Assembly: GCA_964440655.1 (NCBI GenBank)
Contig: CAYTTA010000059.1
Location: 1 to 14,585, forward strand
Direction: 5' to 3'
Length of the DNA stretch: 14,585 nucleotides
Source: CAYTTA01 sp964440655
GTDB lineage: Bacteria; Bacteroidota; Rhodothermia; Balneolales; Balneolaceae
Shown here piece after piece: positions 1-7,898 of this stretch. Both the position numbers and the translations under genes were made by a program. The stretch's first letter is position 1; each line of letters opens with the position of its first letter. Below the pieces are notes generated by a model, which worked only from the letters and a program-made list of their open reading frames with translations, was not told the DNA's origin and did no database searches.

Positions 1-677
1 ACAGGAAGGTTCAAAGCAAGACGCCGGAATACGGTTAGATTTTCCCTGATGATCTCATCGGGAACCATTCGGACCGGGAGCCTTGGGATTCTGAGAAGCT
101 CATCACCCGATTCAAACACGTAGATTGCCTCATCGGCATAAAATATTGCCAGAGTTTGAAGGAATCCCTGGACACTTTTAAATCCCCCCGTCAGATTGAA
201 TACTATATGACTCTGACTTTCGCGAAGGGGCTTGATATTCACCTCGCACCACCGTACGAATTCAGACAAGGCCATCTGGAACGATTCAAGATGGTCGGTT
301 CGAAGATCCTGGATGGAATGAATCTGTACGGTTTTAAACCCTTGAATCTCCAGCCAGGATTGAATCAGATGAGCCGTCTCGTTTCCCAACCAGGTATCCG
401 AACTGATCAGGTAGTGAACATCGGATTGATTGAAACGGCCACCGTAGAATTTTACAATTGCATTGAGCTCCGCCGAGAGCCGGGCAACATTCTGAATGGA
501 CGCGTCAGCCAGTGAACTCCTGGCACTCTTTATCAAAGTTTCCAGCCTGGACACTGCCTCTTCAGGGATCTCCTCTCTCTTTGAATTTGCATACGTGCCG
601 ATAAGTCGCCGGGCCTCCGGATCTGCCTGATTCGTCAACAGACTGGTGCCACAGGGTGAATAGATGTAGGTAATCAT
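1..677 (-). CDS. CARF-domain CRISPR accessory protein, APE2256/Csm6-like (partial, C-terminus off window)
   Basis: An open frame runs from ATG at 677 off the left edge (225 codons visible). The protein looks like the N-terminal CARF sensor domain of the APE2256 family (TIGR02619/PF09651), which binds cyclic oligoadenylate made by Cas10. Visible family marks are a first beta strand and loop SPCGTSLLTN (residues 7-16), SSDTWLGNETA (92-102) and NLTGGFKSVQGF (161-172) followed by the strand AIYVFE. The start overlaps the csm5 stop as ATGA, and a GGAGG at 685-689 sits 7 nt upstream, so translation is coupled to csm5. The effector domain is not visible: it could be a HEPN RNase (as in Csm6), another nuclease, a membrane segment, or nothing (ring nuclease). 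Csm6 is the commonest case in this operon position, but this is inference. Confidence 0.82.
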   Translation of the reverse strand, partial: MITYIYSPCGTSLLTNQADPEARRLIGTYANSKREEIPEEAVSRLETLIKSARSSLADASIQNVARLSAELNAIVKFYGGRFNQSDVHYLISSDTWLGNETAHLIQSWLEIQGFKTVQIHSIQDLRTDHLESFQMALSEFVRWCEVNIKPLRESQSHIVFNLTGGFKSVQGFLQTLAIFYADEAIYVFESGDELLRIPRLPVRMVPDEIIRENLTVFRRLALNLP

Positions 678-1876
678 GAACGCACCTCCGAAATTTTGAT
701 CCAGCCCATCATAAACAGAGGTAATTCACCATCAGACTCTGTTTCCGGGGCAATTTTTCTGGATTTGGGGAATACAGGATGCCCCTTGCTTCCCATTCTT
801 GGAGCTCTTCTAAGAGCATTCAAAACCTCCCTGTCGGTAATGTGCAACCCGGTCTTGGAGTGCCAACCTGTACCCCAGCCGACCTGCTGAACCCAGCTGA
901 TGCCATCACCGTTCTGGATGTGGGACTCTACTTCATCAACGAGATCCCGAACAATTTCCCGAATATCATGATCCGGTCGAGCCACTTCGAGCAGAAACTT
1001 CTTTTCATAATCGATCATCTTCTGTGCATGATCATTCATGATGCGGCTGAGTGACGTCCAGTCGAAAACAGGACGATTGTTTTTTTTCCAATCAATATGA
1101 TCAAATGCCATCTCATCCAAAGAGATCCGGAAGATGCCGCTCTCCACTTCCGGAGGCAAAACAATGGAGGAAATCGGGGTTCCTCTTTCAAAATCATTCA
1201 GAGTTTTCCGTTCGCCCCTTAGTTCTTTCCATCCATAACGATATCCGGAGCCGTCCGGGGAGGTCAGATTCAATACTCGTACATTCATCACCTCCAGATC
1301 CTGCTCATGGAACTCGGCATCTCCAACCCGAAGAACCCGCCCCAGATCATAGTTTGGTCTGGCACCTCCCTGCATGGTCGCAAGATACCTGGATTCCACC
1401 TTCACTCCGGGATTCCGGTCACTCAATACCCGTATGTACTCTTCCCTTCTCAGCGGATTGTCTTGAAACAGCTTGGCAAAGAGTGCTGTGCGAATGGCGC
1501 CCTTCAGACTGCTGCCGGGCACAACCGGTTTCCCGTTCCCGAGGGTCATGAACTCTCTCAAGGTGGATGCCGAAGCACTTCCTGGAATCTCGGTTCGGAT
1601 ATAGTCTGCGGGGTTTTTTCCCGATCGCTCCAGGAATGATGTGATTGCCCCTTTCTCTATCGAATTCAGGAAATCCGGTCGATCTGCAAAATCGCTGAAG
1701 ATCCGATCAAGGTCGTAAAGAAGCGTATGATCCTGGGTGGATGTAAAATCGAGCTCTTTGTTGAACTCCTTTCCCGACCCGATATGAACAGGCGACAGAA
1801 TTTCAATCCGGAAGTTACGGGTATCATACCGTGGAGCCCGCGCCGTAACCTGTTCGATGTATACTGAATTGTTCAT
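674..1876 (-). CDS. csm5: Type III-A CRISPR RAMP protein Csm5
   Basis: This 400-residue protein is the Cas7-like subunit that caps the 3' (head) end of the crRNA in the Csm complex. It begins with a RAMP/RRM-type strand NFRIEILSPVHIGSGKE (residues about 21-37), typical of Csm5. A glycine-rich segment, PVVPGSSLKGAIRTALF, follows near residue 117 and is the equivalent of the loop that contacts crRNA in Csm3. Length is normal for the family. It starts 34 nt after the csm4 stop with only a weak GTGGA upstream, and ends in a 4-bp ATGA overlap with the CARF gene. Its position between csm4 and a CARF gene is the canonical III-A order. No frameshift or missing part is apparent. Confidence 0.93.
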   Translation of the reverse strand: MNNSVYIEQVTARAPRYDTRNFRIEILSPVHIGSGKEFNKELDFTSTQDHTLLYDLDRIFSDFADRPDFLNSIEKGAITSFLERSGKNPADYIRTEIPGSASASTLREFMTLGNGKPVVPGSSLKGAIRTALFAKLFQDNPLRREEYIRVLSDRNPGVKVESRYLATMQGGARPNYDLGRVLRVGDAEFHEQDLEVMNVRVLNLTSPDGSGYRYGWKELRGERKTLNDFERGTPISSIVLPPEVESGIFRISLDEMAFDHIDWKKNNRPVFDWTSLSRIMNDHAQKMIDYEKKFLLEVARPDHDIREIVRDLVDEVESHIQNGDGISWVQQVGWGTGWHSKTGLHITDREVLNALRRAPRMGSKGHPVFPKSRKIAPETESDGELPLFMMGWIKISEVRS

Positions 1877-1910
1877 ATTCCACTTTGTGATGTTCCTGGC
1901 AGTCCCGGAT

Positions 1911-2966
1911 TCACTCTCCGTCCAGCTTCATCGGAAGCCAAATAGTCCGCCCATCCCTGTAAACCGGATGATCCAATTGAATGATATCGGACAGATATTC
2001 CCTGTGCCGATCCAGCAGATCTGGCGCTTCCTTGTCCAGCACGTTGACAATCCGGCCTTCAGGCATGGTTGATGAAGCCAATACGGATCCTTCATCAAGG
2101 ACCCGCAGGGATCTCCTGCGAAGTGCCTTTTCCGTCACCCACCCGTTTCGGGTTAGCAGACCATAGTAAGATTGCTCCCACTTCACTTCACTCTGTGAAT
2201 TCGGGGCAGGATTGAACACTCCCAGATTCACCCAATGACTTGGATTCTCTGTTTTGGGTGCATTCCACTCCTCGGCACCGAGCACTTCAAAACGGCCCAT
2301 CCCAATCGTCCTGTCACCTCCAATCCCCTCATCCCCCAAAAGATGGAGAAGTCCGAGAAAACGGCTTCGGTGTTCCTCTTTCACCCGTGCCAGAAGGTAG
2401 AGGTTTACCGATTCAGCGAATCGTGTGGTCACATAATGAAATGGCATGGAAGCGTTGGTGACCCGGTCCAGCACGACTCGTGTCGATTCCTGTTCATAAA
2501 CCAGCGGGGTTTCAGCTCCCGAATCCGGCCGGGGACTCTTGCACCAGACGCTCCCGTTAAACCAAAGCCGTGGATCGTCAGGACTGGCCGGGATGTGTGG
2601 AAGGAGTGCTTTCATTCCGTTCAAAGAGAGTCGAAACAGATTCTCATCAAGCCACTGGATCCGTTTGAACTCCTTATGTCCGAAACTACCCGACTCATTT
2701 TGCACCAGGCCGTAATGCACCGATTTTGGCCGGGGAAAAAGCTTTACAATCTCTCCTTGTTCAAGTTCCACCGAAGGAAAGATTGAACTCACAAGGAAAG
2801 GAGGATCGTCCGGAAGCCCCGGTATGGAGCCGAATTGACGAGCCCATAAATACATCAGGGCTGCGGAGAGGGTATCGGACCTGGGAAAGGTATCCACCCG
2901 TTCATGATCCAGTCCCCCCGTTTGCAGATGAAAGGGCCCCAACGGTTTGAGATGAATGGCCAGCAT
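1911..2966 (-). CDS. csm4: Type III-A CRISPR RAMP protein Csm4
   Basis: Csm4 is the Cas5-like subunit that holds the 5' tag of the crRNA and docks Cas10. The N-terminus MLAIHLKPLGPFHLQTGG is the expected first RAMP strand with its PLGPFHL turn. Next comes RVDTFPRSDTLSAALMYLW (about residues 23-41), a segment characteristic of Csm4. A glycine-rich loop, GDEGIGGDRTIGMGRFEV (about 209-226), lies mid-protein. I chose ATG at 2966, which overlaps the csm3 stop as TGATG. An in-frame GTG one codon upstream (2969) is the alternative. No strong ribosome site precedes it, so re-initiation after csm3 is likely. At about 351 residues it has the usual length. Confidence 0.93.
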   Translation of the reverse strand: MLAIHLKPLGPFHLQTGGLDHERVDTFPRSDTLSAALMYLWARQFGSIPGLPDDPPFLVSSIFPSVELEQGEIVKLFPRPKSVHYGLVQNESGSFGHKEFKRIQWLDENLFRLSLNGMKALLPHIPASPDDPRLWFNGSVWCKSPRPDSGAETPLVYEQESTRVVLDRVTNASMPFHYVTTRFAESVNLYLLARVKEEHRSRFLGLLHLLGDEGIGGDRTIGMGRFEVLGAEEWNAPKTENPSHWVNLGVFNPAPNSQSEVKWEQSYYGLLTRNGWVTEKALRRRSLRVLDEGSVLASSTMPEGRIVNVLDKEAPDLLDRHREYLSDIIQLDHPVYRDGRTIWLPMKLDGE

Positions 2967-3709
2967 CACGCCGTATACTCTTTGGCTTCTTCGTTCTTCT
3001 CATACGCCTGAAAATCCTTATAGGTCATCTTCAGGCCGTCCCAGTCGATCTCAATCTGACCGGAACCCCGGGATCCTTTACCGCCCAGGTAATCATCCTC
3101 TACCAGTCGCAAACCGACCTTCACAAAATCAACCAGCTTTTTTTCATCATCCCCATCAAATACATTCAGGACAAGGGAAAAGCGGAAGCGGGTTCCTGCA
3201 GGAACTCGCTCAAGTTGCCGTGGCATGGCTGCCGAAGTCACCCGGTCGATCACCACTTCGGTTTTTACCTCCGTAAAAGGCATGTCGGTATATTGGGATT
3301 CTCGAAGCTTTTCAACATCCTCCGCAACCAGCTCCGCATCCCGCACCATGATTCTCGAAGGAATATTGGGCTGGGAATCAGAGCCAACCCGGCCATAGAG
3401 GTTCACGATAACCTCTTTCATCCCATTTCCGGCATCGGAATCTTTCAGTCCGGTGTAGGGAACCCATTTCACCGCTCCCATATTTCCTTCTTCAAAGGCA
3501 CCAAGAAGCTTCTCCGTCAGACTTCTCATTTTCCCTTTCAGGGAGCTGCCGGGGATGTATGGCTCATTCGTGATCGGATTGCGCACGACCACCGCGTCAG
3601 CCCCGCCTATTCCCATCGTCATGTTGGATCCCCCGATATGCAGTCCGGTTCGGGTAATCATGGTACCCTCGAAGAAAATCTTCTTTTCCAGTTTTTTAGC
3701 CATGGTCAT
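2966..3709 (-). CDS. csm3: Type III-A CRISPR RAMP protein Csm3 (backbone, target-RNA nuclease)
   Basis: Csm3 is the Cas7 backbone subunit that polymerises along the crRNA and cuts bound target RNA at 6-nt intervals. The 247-residue protein shows GTMITRTGLHIGGS (residues 15-28), IGGADAVVVRNP (34-45) and PYIPGSSLKGKMRSL, the classic Csm3 signature. Asp38 in GGAD aligns with the catalytic Asp known from characterised Csm3 proteins, so RNA cleavage is probably intact. The start overlaps the csm2 stop as ATGA. A GGAGG at 3713-3717 lies only 3 nt before this ATG but 9 nt before a second ATG at 3703 (MAKKLEKK). The latter is the better-spaced start and would shorten the protein by two residues. Confidence 0.95.
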   Translation of the reverse strand: MTMAKKLEKKIFFEGTMITRTGLHIGGSNMTMGIGGADAVVVRNPITNEPYIPGSSLKGKMRSLTEKLLGAFEEGNMGAVKWVPYTGLKDSDAGNGMKEVIVNLYGRVGSDSQPNIPSRIMVRDAELVAEDVEKLRESQYTDMPFTEVKTEVVIDRVTSAAMPRQLERVPAGTRFRFSLVLNVFDGDDEKKLVDFVKVGLRLVEDDYLGGKGSRGSGQIEIDWDGLKMTYKDFQAYEKNEEAKEYTA

Positions 3710-4164
3710 TTGCCTCCATATGCTTTGTGATACGCCAGAATTGCCTCAAAAAGTGAAGCCAGATTCTGAAATCTTCTGTTTTGTTCCTCTTTTGGGACAT
3801 CATCGCAGGTGAGATCCACAGCATATGAAATGATGTCGCGAAGATAATTATAGGCCTTGTTACCGAAGTTCCTTCCTGCAGCGTAGTAGAGCTTGGGTTT
3901 AAGCATCAACACCTTATCGATCGGAACATCATCTCCTTTCATTCTCAGGCGGGTAATTTCTCCATACGCGATTCGGATCTGAGAGCTCGACACACCTCGA
4001 TTACCGCCGATTTCTTTACCAACTTCATCCACAAAATCCATCCCGGACTTTGTGAAACCCGACTGGATGATCGAGGCAATGATCTTTTTTTTCGTCTCGT
4101 CCAGGGTGAGGTTCTCCCTCCCCCTCACGAAATTGCCCCTTGGTCTGTTCGGAGTTCTAGACAT
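3706..4164 (-). CDS. csm2: Type III-A CRISPR small subunit Csm2
   Basis: Csm2 (Cas11) is the alpha-helical small subunit that forms the inner filament of the complex and contacts target RNA. The 152-residue product has a basic, disordered start (SRTPNRPRGNFVRGR). The conserved helices SSSQIRIAYGEITRLRM (about residues 59-75) and LKPKLYYAAGR follow, and it ends FEAILAYHKAYGGK, a family-typical tail. The start codon lies inside the end of cas10 (8-bp overlap, ATGTCTAG). AAGGAAG sits 8 nt upstream of it, so the two are translationally coupled. Its 3' end overlaps csm3 by 4 bp. Confidence 0.93.
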   Translation of the reverse strand: MSRTPNRPRGNFVRGRENLTLDETKKKIIASIIQSGFTKSGMDFVDEVGKEIGGNRGVSSSQIRIAYGEITRLRMKGDDVPIDKVLMLKPKLYYAAGRNFGNKAYNYLRDIISYAVDLTCDDVPKEEQNRRFQNLASLFEAILAYHKAYGGK

Positions 4165-6784
4165 GATGGTTCTTCCTTGTGGTTCGAGTTAAAAGAGTAA
4201 GCCAGCGTGTAAGCATTGGCAGGCTTTCAACCAGATCGGTTTCCACCGGCCGGCGCAATCTTCGCTTCTTATAGGTCCCGGTCAGAAAGAGCTCCCCCCC
4301 AACGCCTTCCACATCCAGATAGGAAGAGCTGCCGCCATACATCTTCTTCAGGCGTGTAAGCTGGTATGCGGCTCTCCACCGCCACCGCCCATAGAGAGGA
4401 TCACCGGACCATTTCCCCTCCTCCTTTCTCTGCTTCAGGTGCAGATAATCGGAAGACGTATCCCGCAGTAGCCCGATCAGAGCCCTTGAGTTCATCCCTC
4501 CCACCAGCTGTTTGAATTCGGTTGCCAGCTCGCAGATCAGGGCAAAGTCATCCCAGTCGCATGTGTAATTCAGGAACGTGATCGCATTCTTCTTTCCGAC
4601 TGGTGCCAGGCTTTTCGATCGGGACTCCGCATATCCTGCCTCGTTTGCCCCTTTGTGAACCGGTGTTCGGGGCTGAATGACGGCAATGCCACAGGAGATG
4701 GTCATCTTCGGGTTGTGATTTGTGAACTCCCTGAAATCCTGATAGATCTGTCCGGCCAGCATGGGGGCGAGGTCCCAACGTGTGACCAGAAACAGATCAT
4801 CTCCACCCGCATAGACCGGATAGAGGTGCCGTCGGTAATCGTATCCTTCCGAAGAATTCCCGTCCGGTTGGATAACCAACTGTGAACCGCCGGGCTGAAA
4901 CCGGGTGGTAAGCAGATGGTTCAGGTAGCCACTGAAAAACCATTCAATGCGGGAGCTGAGCGTTGTGACGCGGGAAATACTGGCGATGTTCCGGTTTTCC
5001 CCCTCCTGCACAAAGCCCTCACGAAACGCGATTCCCAGATTGTCCACATCCATTCGGATCAGCCCAAGAGCATTGACCCGCTCATCGCATGCGATATCTT
5101 CAAACTCCAGAACACTCCCCTCCTCATCGGTAGGAGTCCAGGCTGCCCCATAAAACTGGAATTCATATCCGAAGGGGTCGGTATGGCGTGCGGGCTTCAG
5201 AAATCCGTCTACATCATTGATGGCAGTGATCCGGTCTGCACCCTCAATCCACTCCGGTCTCAACTCTTCCCTGTTGAAGAACCGGTAGGAGATACCGCCC
5301 TCTAAAGGCTCAAACTCCTCTTTCTTTGCACTTCTCTTGTAACGGACCAACCAGCGGGCATTTCGAAGCTTCATGCCCAACCGGATCTGATCCTCGGCCA
5401 CTTTGCTGATCGACCCCTCCTCTTTCCAGACATTGCCTGTGGCTCGGTTCCGTTTTTCGGGGGGAATCAACTCCTCGTCGGGATAAAGATCCACGCCGGT
5501 CACCTTGCAGACATCATCGGCCGTCAGTCCTTTCAGTTCTCCGGGCTCAAAAAAGTCAATGTCTGAACCGAGATGTCGGGCAAACCGGTGGGATTTCTCT
5601 TTTTCGATACTCGCCTGGACCCGATCCACCAGTGTCTGGTACCCTTTAAAAAGAGCCGGTGCGGCAAAATCCACTTTCCCCACTGCCAGATAGAGCATGC
5701 CATCAAACCGTTCGAGCATCTCCTTGTTCACCTTGTCTATCGTGGAGACGACTCTATTCCAGCGCTCTTGCAGATTCGGCACCAGCAGGTAAAACCGGCC
5801 TCCGGACGCAAAGAGGACGTGGGCATCCTCGACGGCGTAGATCATCTTGATCTTCTCGATGACCATATCCTGAATGAGTTGCAGATAGAAGGAGCGCCCT
5901 TTCAGCGTCTTGGCGGCCGCCTTGGAGGTGATCTGATAGATGAAATTCTGGATCCCTGAAAAATCTCCTCCGATCAGAGAAAATCTTTCGGCCTCCTCCA
6001 TTTTGAGACCATCGATATGCGAGGGCAGCGGCGGATGCTCCTCGAGTGAATCGAAAAGGCAAACTGCCAGGGCGGCGGTTGTCTTCAGGTGATCATAGAG
6101 GGAGACATCCGGCTGATCTATCGTAGAACTCGGAATGCACCAGGTGTACTTTCGGAGCAGGGAGAGAAGAGAGGTGGCAAGAGCGCTGAAGCTGCCGGTC
6201 GGAAGATGATGCACCTCCTCTTCGAATTGCTCCCAGAGCTTTTTGTACTCCTCGGCCGCCTGCTCATCCTGAGCTTCCTTCTGGCTTGCAAAAACCGATT
6301 TATCCAGGGACAGAGGTGCAAGGGAATGGTGGGTCTCCCGGATTGAGCGGAAAAGCTGGTCGAAAATATTCTGAAGTCGGACTTTCTTGAATCGGCTGAA
6401 ATCCCTTCGCTCGATTTCTGCCTGTTCCTCGGGTGACTGTTCACGGTCATGCCCCGAGGAAAGCTTGTCGGCGAATGCGATCACCCTCTCCAGATCGGAG
6501 AGACTTTGTCGGTGATGACGGGCGGAAAGATGTCCGATTTGTACGGCCCCTCCCTCATGATGGCAGACCTGTGGCAGGATGTTTTGGAACTTTTCAAAAA
6601 ACTCACTTGTCCAGAGCACATGCTTGTGAGAGAGACGACCATCGTAGGATGGCTGCAGATCCCCCGCTATGTTTCGCGTGGAGGCGCTCAGTGTCTCGTC
6701 ACGATCGCTGGCCCTTTGCCAGAATTTGCCGATATCGTGAAGAAGTGCGGCAAGGTAGATCGATTGTCTGATATCCGTTTCCAT
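4157..6784 (-). CDS. cas10: Type III-A CRISPR large subunit Cas10/Csm1 (HD nuclease and cOA synthase)
   Basis: This 875-residue protein is the signature subunit of the Csm complex. The N-terminal HD domain shows LLHDIGKFWQRA with His16-Asp17, needed for target-activated ssDNA cleavage. The first Palm domain begins near residue 270 (GGDFSGIQNFIYQ). The second Palm carries YAGGDDLFLV with GGDD at 660-663, the site that makes cyclic oligoadenylate from ATP. Both activities therefore look intact. Between the Palm domains, where many Csm1 proteins have a four-Cys zinc ribbon, only a single Cys is visible (DDVCKVTGVD, near 420-430). The helical C-terminus ends about 8 bp inside csm2. A GGAGG lies 15 nt before the ATG, an unusually long spacing. 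The cas6 stop is 31 nt upstream, so it belongs to the cas6-led operon. Confidence 0.97.
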   Translation of the reverse strand: METDIRQSIYLAALLHDIGKFWQRASDRDETLSASTRNIAGDLQPSYDGRLSHKHVLWTSEFFEKFQNILPQVCHHEGGAVQIGHLSARHHRQSLSDLERVIAFADKLSSGHDREQSPEEQAEIERRDFSRFKKVRLQNIFDQLFRSIRETHHSLAPLSLDKSVFASQKEAQDEQAAEEYKKLWEQFEEEVHHLPTGSFSALATSLLSLLRKYTWCIPSSTIDQPDVSLYDHLKTTAALAVCLFDSLEEHPPLPSHIDGLKMEEAERFSLIGGDFSGIQNFIYQITSKAAAKTLKGRSFYLQLIQDMVIEKIKMIYAVEDAHVLFASGGRFYLLVPNLQERWNRVVSTIDKVNKEMLERFDGMLYLAVGKVDFAAPALFKGYQTLVDRVQASIEKEKSHRFARHLGSDIDFFEPGELKGLTADDVCKVTGVDLYPDEELIPPEKRNRATGNVWKEEGSISKVAEDQIRLGMKLRNARWLVRYKRSAKKEEFEPLEGGISYRFFNREELRPEWIEGADRITAINDVDGFLKPARHTDPFGYEFQFYGAAWTPTDEEGSVLEFEDIACDERVNALGLIRMDVDNLGIAFREGFVQEGENRNIASISRVTTLSSRIEWFFSGYLNHLLTTRFQPGGSQLVIQPDGNSSEGYDYRRHLYPVYAGGDDLFLVTRWDLAPMLAGQIYQDFREFTNHNPKMTISCGIAVIQPRTPVHKGANEAGYAESRSKSLAPVGKKNAITFLNYTCDWDDFALICELATEFKQLVGGMNSRALIGLLRDTSSDYLHLKQRKEEGKWSGDPLYGRWRWRAAYQLTRLKKMYGGSSSYLDVEGVGGELFLTGTYKKRRLRRPVETDLVESLPMLTRWLTLLTRTTRKNHHV

Positions 6785-6815
6785 ATCCGTGATAAATATC
6801 CTCCGAAGAATCGCC

Positions 6816-7562
6816 CTATCCCTGGTCTGTTACGTTGGCCGTATTGTTACGGAGTGTTACGAAGCCTCGCTCGCGGCCATCCAGGGTCGCGGTGTGATTC
6901 AGACTTCCGAACCCTACACCCGTAAGCTCCCCAGCCCCCACCGTCCAGAGAAACTTCAGTGCATCAGGTGAACCGGTTGCAATGACAGGACAGACCGACG
7001 CACGGTTCATGATCCCTTTTACATTGACGAGTCTGGTTTTGGGTTTGGGAAATGAGAGGTCGAACTTTATATCCAGATCGTAGAAATCTTTCCGGCGGGC
7101 CTCATCGGCCTTGGATCGGAACACCCGATTAAGTATCGCCGCACTTTCAGGATGATCGTAGAGCACATGGGTGCGGGTCCCGTCATCCTCCACCTTGCGC
7201 AGAAAAATCGGGCTGGCTGCCAGAAAGCGATGCTCCCCTTCCTTGAAAGAGGGAGGCTGCAGGCGTTCAACCTTGCGAAGCGCCATCCCGTAGAATCGGA
7301 ACTCCTTGAGAAGAGCCCCCCGCATCAGACGCTCGGCGATTTCATCATTATGGATGCCAATATCCCAGGTGGCTCCACCCGGAAAATAGAGTTCCCCATC
7401 CTTTACGATAGATCGCCCCTTCAGCCAGCCGAGTGAATAGAGGCTGAGCATGTTGTGCAGATCATTCGGCCCCAGCCAATGGTGAAAGAGACCACAGAGC
7501 TTGTAGGGGTAGTCGAATGGAATTCCTTCGTGATTTGAAGAAAGAAAGAGTCTGAATTTCAT
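6816..7562 (-). CDS. cas6: CRISPR pre-crRNA endoribonuclease Cas6
   Basis: Cas6 cuts the repeat in the CRISPR transcript to release crRNAs loaded into the Csm complex. The 248-residue protein starts MKFRLFLSSN, a RAMP first strand. His27 and His28 (GLFHHWLG) are placed where the catalytic His often lies in Cas6. It ends with the glycine-rich C-terminal loop AGELTGVGFGSLN, the most reliable family mark. It is the first gene of the cas operon. The ATG at 7562 has no good ribosome site; the best promoter guess would leave a leader of only about 15 nt. Since no array is in the window, its substrate repeat cannot be read here. Confidence 0.88.
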   Translation of the reverse strand: MKFRLFLSSNHEGIPFDYPYKLCGLFHHWLGPNDLHNMLSLYSLGWLKGRSIVKDGELYFPGGATWDIGIHNDEIAERLMRGALLKEFRFYGMALRKVERLQPPSFKEGEHRFLAASPIFLRKVEDDGTRTHVLYDHPESAAILNRVFRSKADEARRKDFYDLDIKFDLSFPKPKTRLVNVKGIMNRASVCPVIATGSPDALKFLWTVGAGELTGVGFGSLNHTATLDGRERGFVTLRNNTANVTDQG

Positions 7563-7583
7563 TCCCGAAAAAACTTGTCTCGC

Positions 7584-7612
7584 ATCGTATTAAATAAAGA
7601 ACACAAGATCAA
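7584..7612 (-). promoter_or_regulatory. Candidate sigma70-type promoter of the cas6-csm operon
   Basis: Read on the minus strand, TTGATC (7612-7607) and TACGAT (7589-7584) are separated by exactly 17 nt. Each box matches the TTGACA/TATAAT consensus at 4 of 6 positions. Transcription would start near 7577, leaving a leader of about 15 nt before cas6. This fits the absence of a separate Shine-Dalgarno motif. It is the best-spaced pair I see in the gap, but the boxes are imperfect and the organism's promoter consensus is unknown. Confidence 0.4.
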
Positions 7613-7627
7613 ACCGCCGACAGCTGG

Positions 7628-7655
7628 CTTTGTATTAGAAATTTCTAATACAAAG
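7628..7655. promoter_or_regulatory. Perfect 28-bp palindrome, probable operator of the cas operon
   Basis: The half-site CTTTGTATTAGAAA is followed directly by its exact reverse complement, with no spacer and no mismatch; symmetry breaks at 7627/7656. It is AT-rich, lies 66 bp upstream of cas6 and ends 16 bp upstream of the candidate -35 box. That is where an activator or repressor dimer would bind. As RNA it would be a stem with essentially no loop and it has no T tract, so a terminator is unlikely. The binding protein is not encoded in the window as far as I can see. Confidence 0.6.
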
Positions 7656-7773
7656 GTTCAGGGATTCTACGGAAGGGAAATGACAAATAATGTCCAAGTG
7701 TCTGGGGGGACCAACGCATGTATATCAAGGCGATCGTACTGCTGCCCACTTATACTTCCAAACCGAAGGAAGA

Positions 7774-7810
7774 GTGGACAAATTGAAAATTGAAAATTCA
7801 ATTTGTCCGC
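7774..7810. repeat. Imperfect hairpin / inverted repeat in the cas6-lipoprotein gap
   Basis: GGACAAATTGAA (7776-7787) is repeated exactly in inverted form at 7797-7808 around a 9-nt AT-rich centre. The arms can be extended to 7774-7810 through one G-T pair. The arms and centre also contain the short tandem unit ATTGAAA. No T tract follows on either strand. The element may end transcription from the lipoprotein gene in a T-independent way, be a protein-binding site, or be a dispersed palindromic repeat. It is present once, so it is not a CRISPR repeat array. Confidence 0.5.
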
Positions 7811-7820
7811 CCCCCTGCAC

Positions 7821-7895
7821 TCATCCGATCTGGATCCGGTTCAACTCGTGAACTTTATCGATGATCAGCTCGACCACATTTGCCTTGTCGCTCAC
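7821..7895 (-). other. Possible 24-residue small ORF or readthrough tail after the lipoprotein gene
   Basis: Two codons after the TGA of the lipoprotein gene, and in the same frame, a GTG opens a 24-codon frame. It encodes SDKANVVELIIDKVHELNRI plus three residues (QIG) and ends in TGA. The peptide is a regular amphipathic helix and the codon choice looks coding. There is no Shine-Dalgarno motif before the GTG. It could be a small protein translated by re-initiation, a UGA-readthrough extension of the lipoprotein, or the tail of a decayed gene. It may also be chance. Confidence 0.25.
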
Positions 7896-7898
7896 AGA

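Larger units (their letters stand above)
7563..7898. other. Intergenic region between the VWA lipoprotein gene and cas6
   Basis: This 336-bp gap holds, reading leftwards, a 24-codon reading frame just after the lipoprotein stop, an inverted repeat (7774-7810), about 115 bp with nothing recognisable, the 28-bp palindrome (7628-7655) and the likely cas6 promoter (7584-7612). It is clearly more AT-rich than the genes to its right. No repeat-spacer structure and no tRNA is present. Confidence 0.7.

Noticed and set aside
156..515. Plus-strand open frame of 119 codons at the left end
   Set aside because: The opposite strand encodes the CARF protein with conserved motifs across the same bases.
7575..7793. 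Plus-strand frame of 72 codons in the cas6 upstream gap
   Set aside because: It has no Shine-Dalgarno motif, runs through the palindrome and the promoter, and gives a composition unlike a real protein.
7563..7898. CRISPR array or leader next to cas6
   Set aside because: No unit of 25-40 bp recurs with regular spacers; the symmetric elements each occur once.
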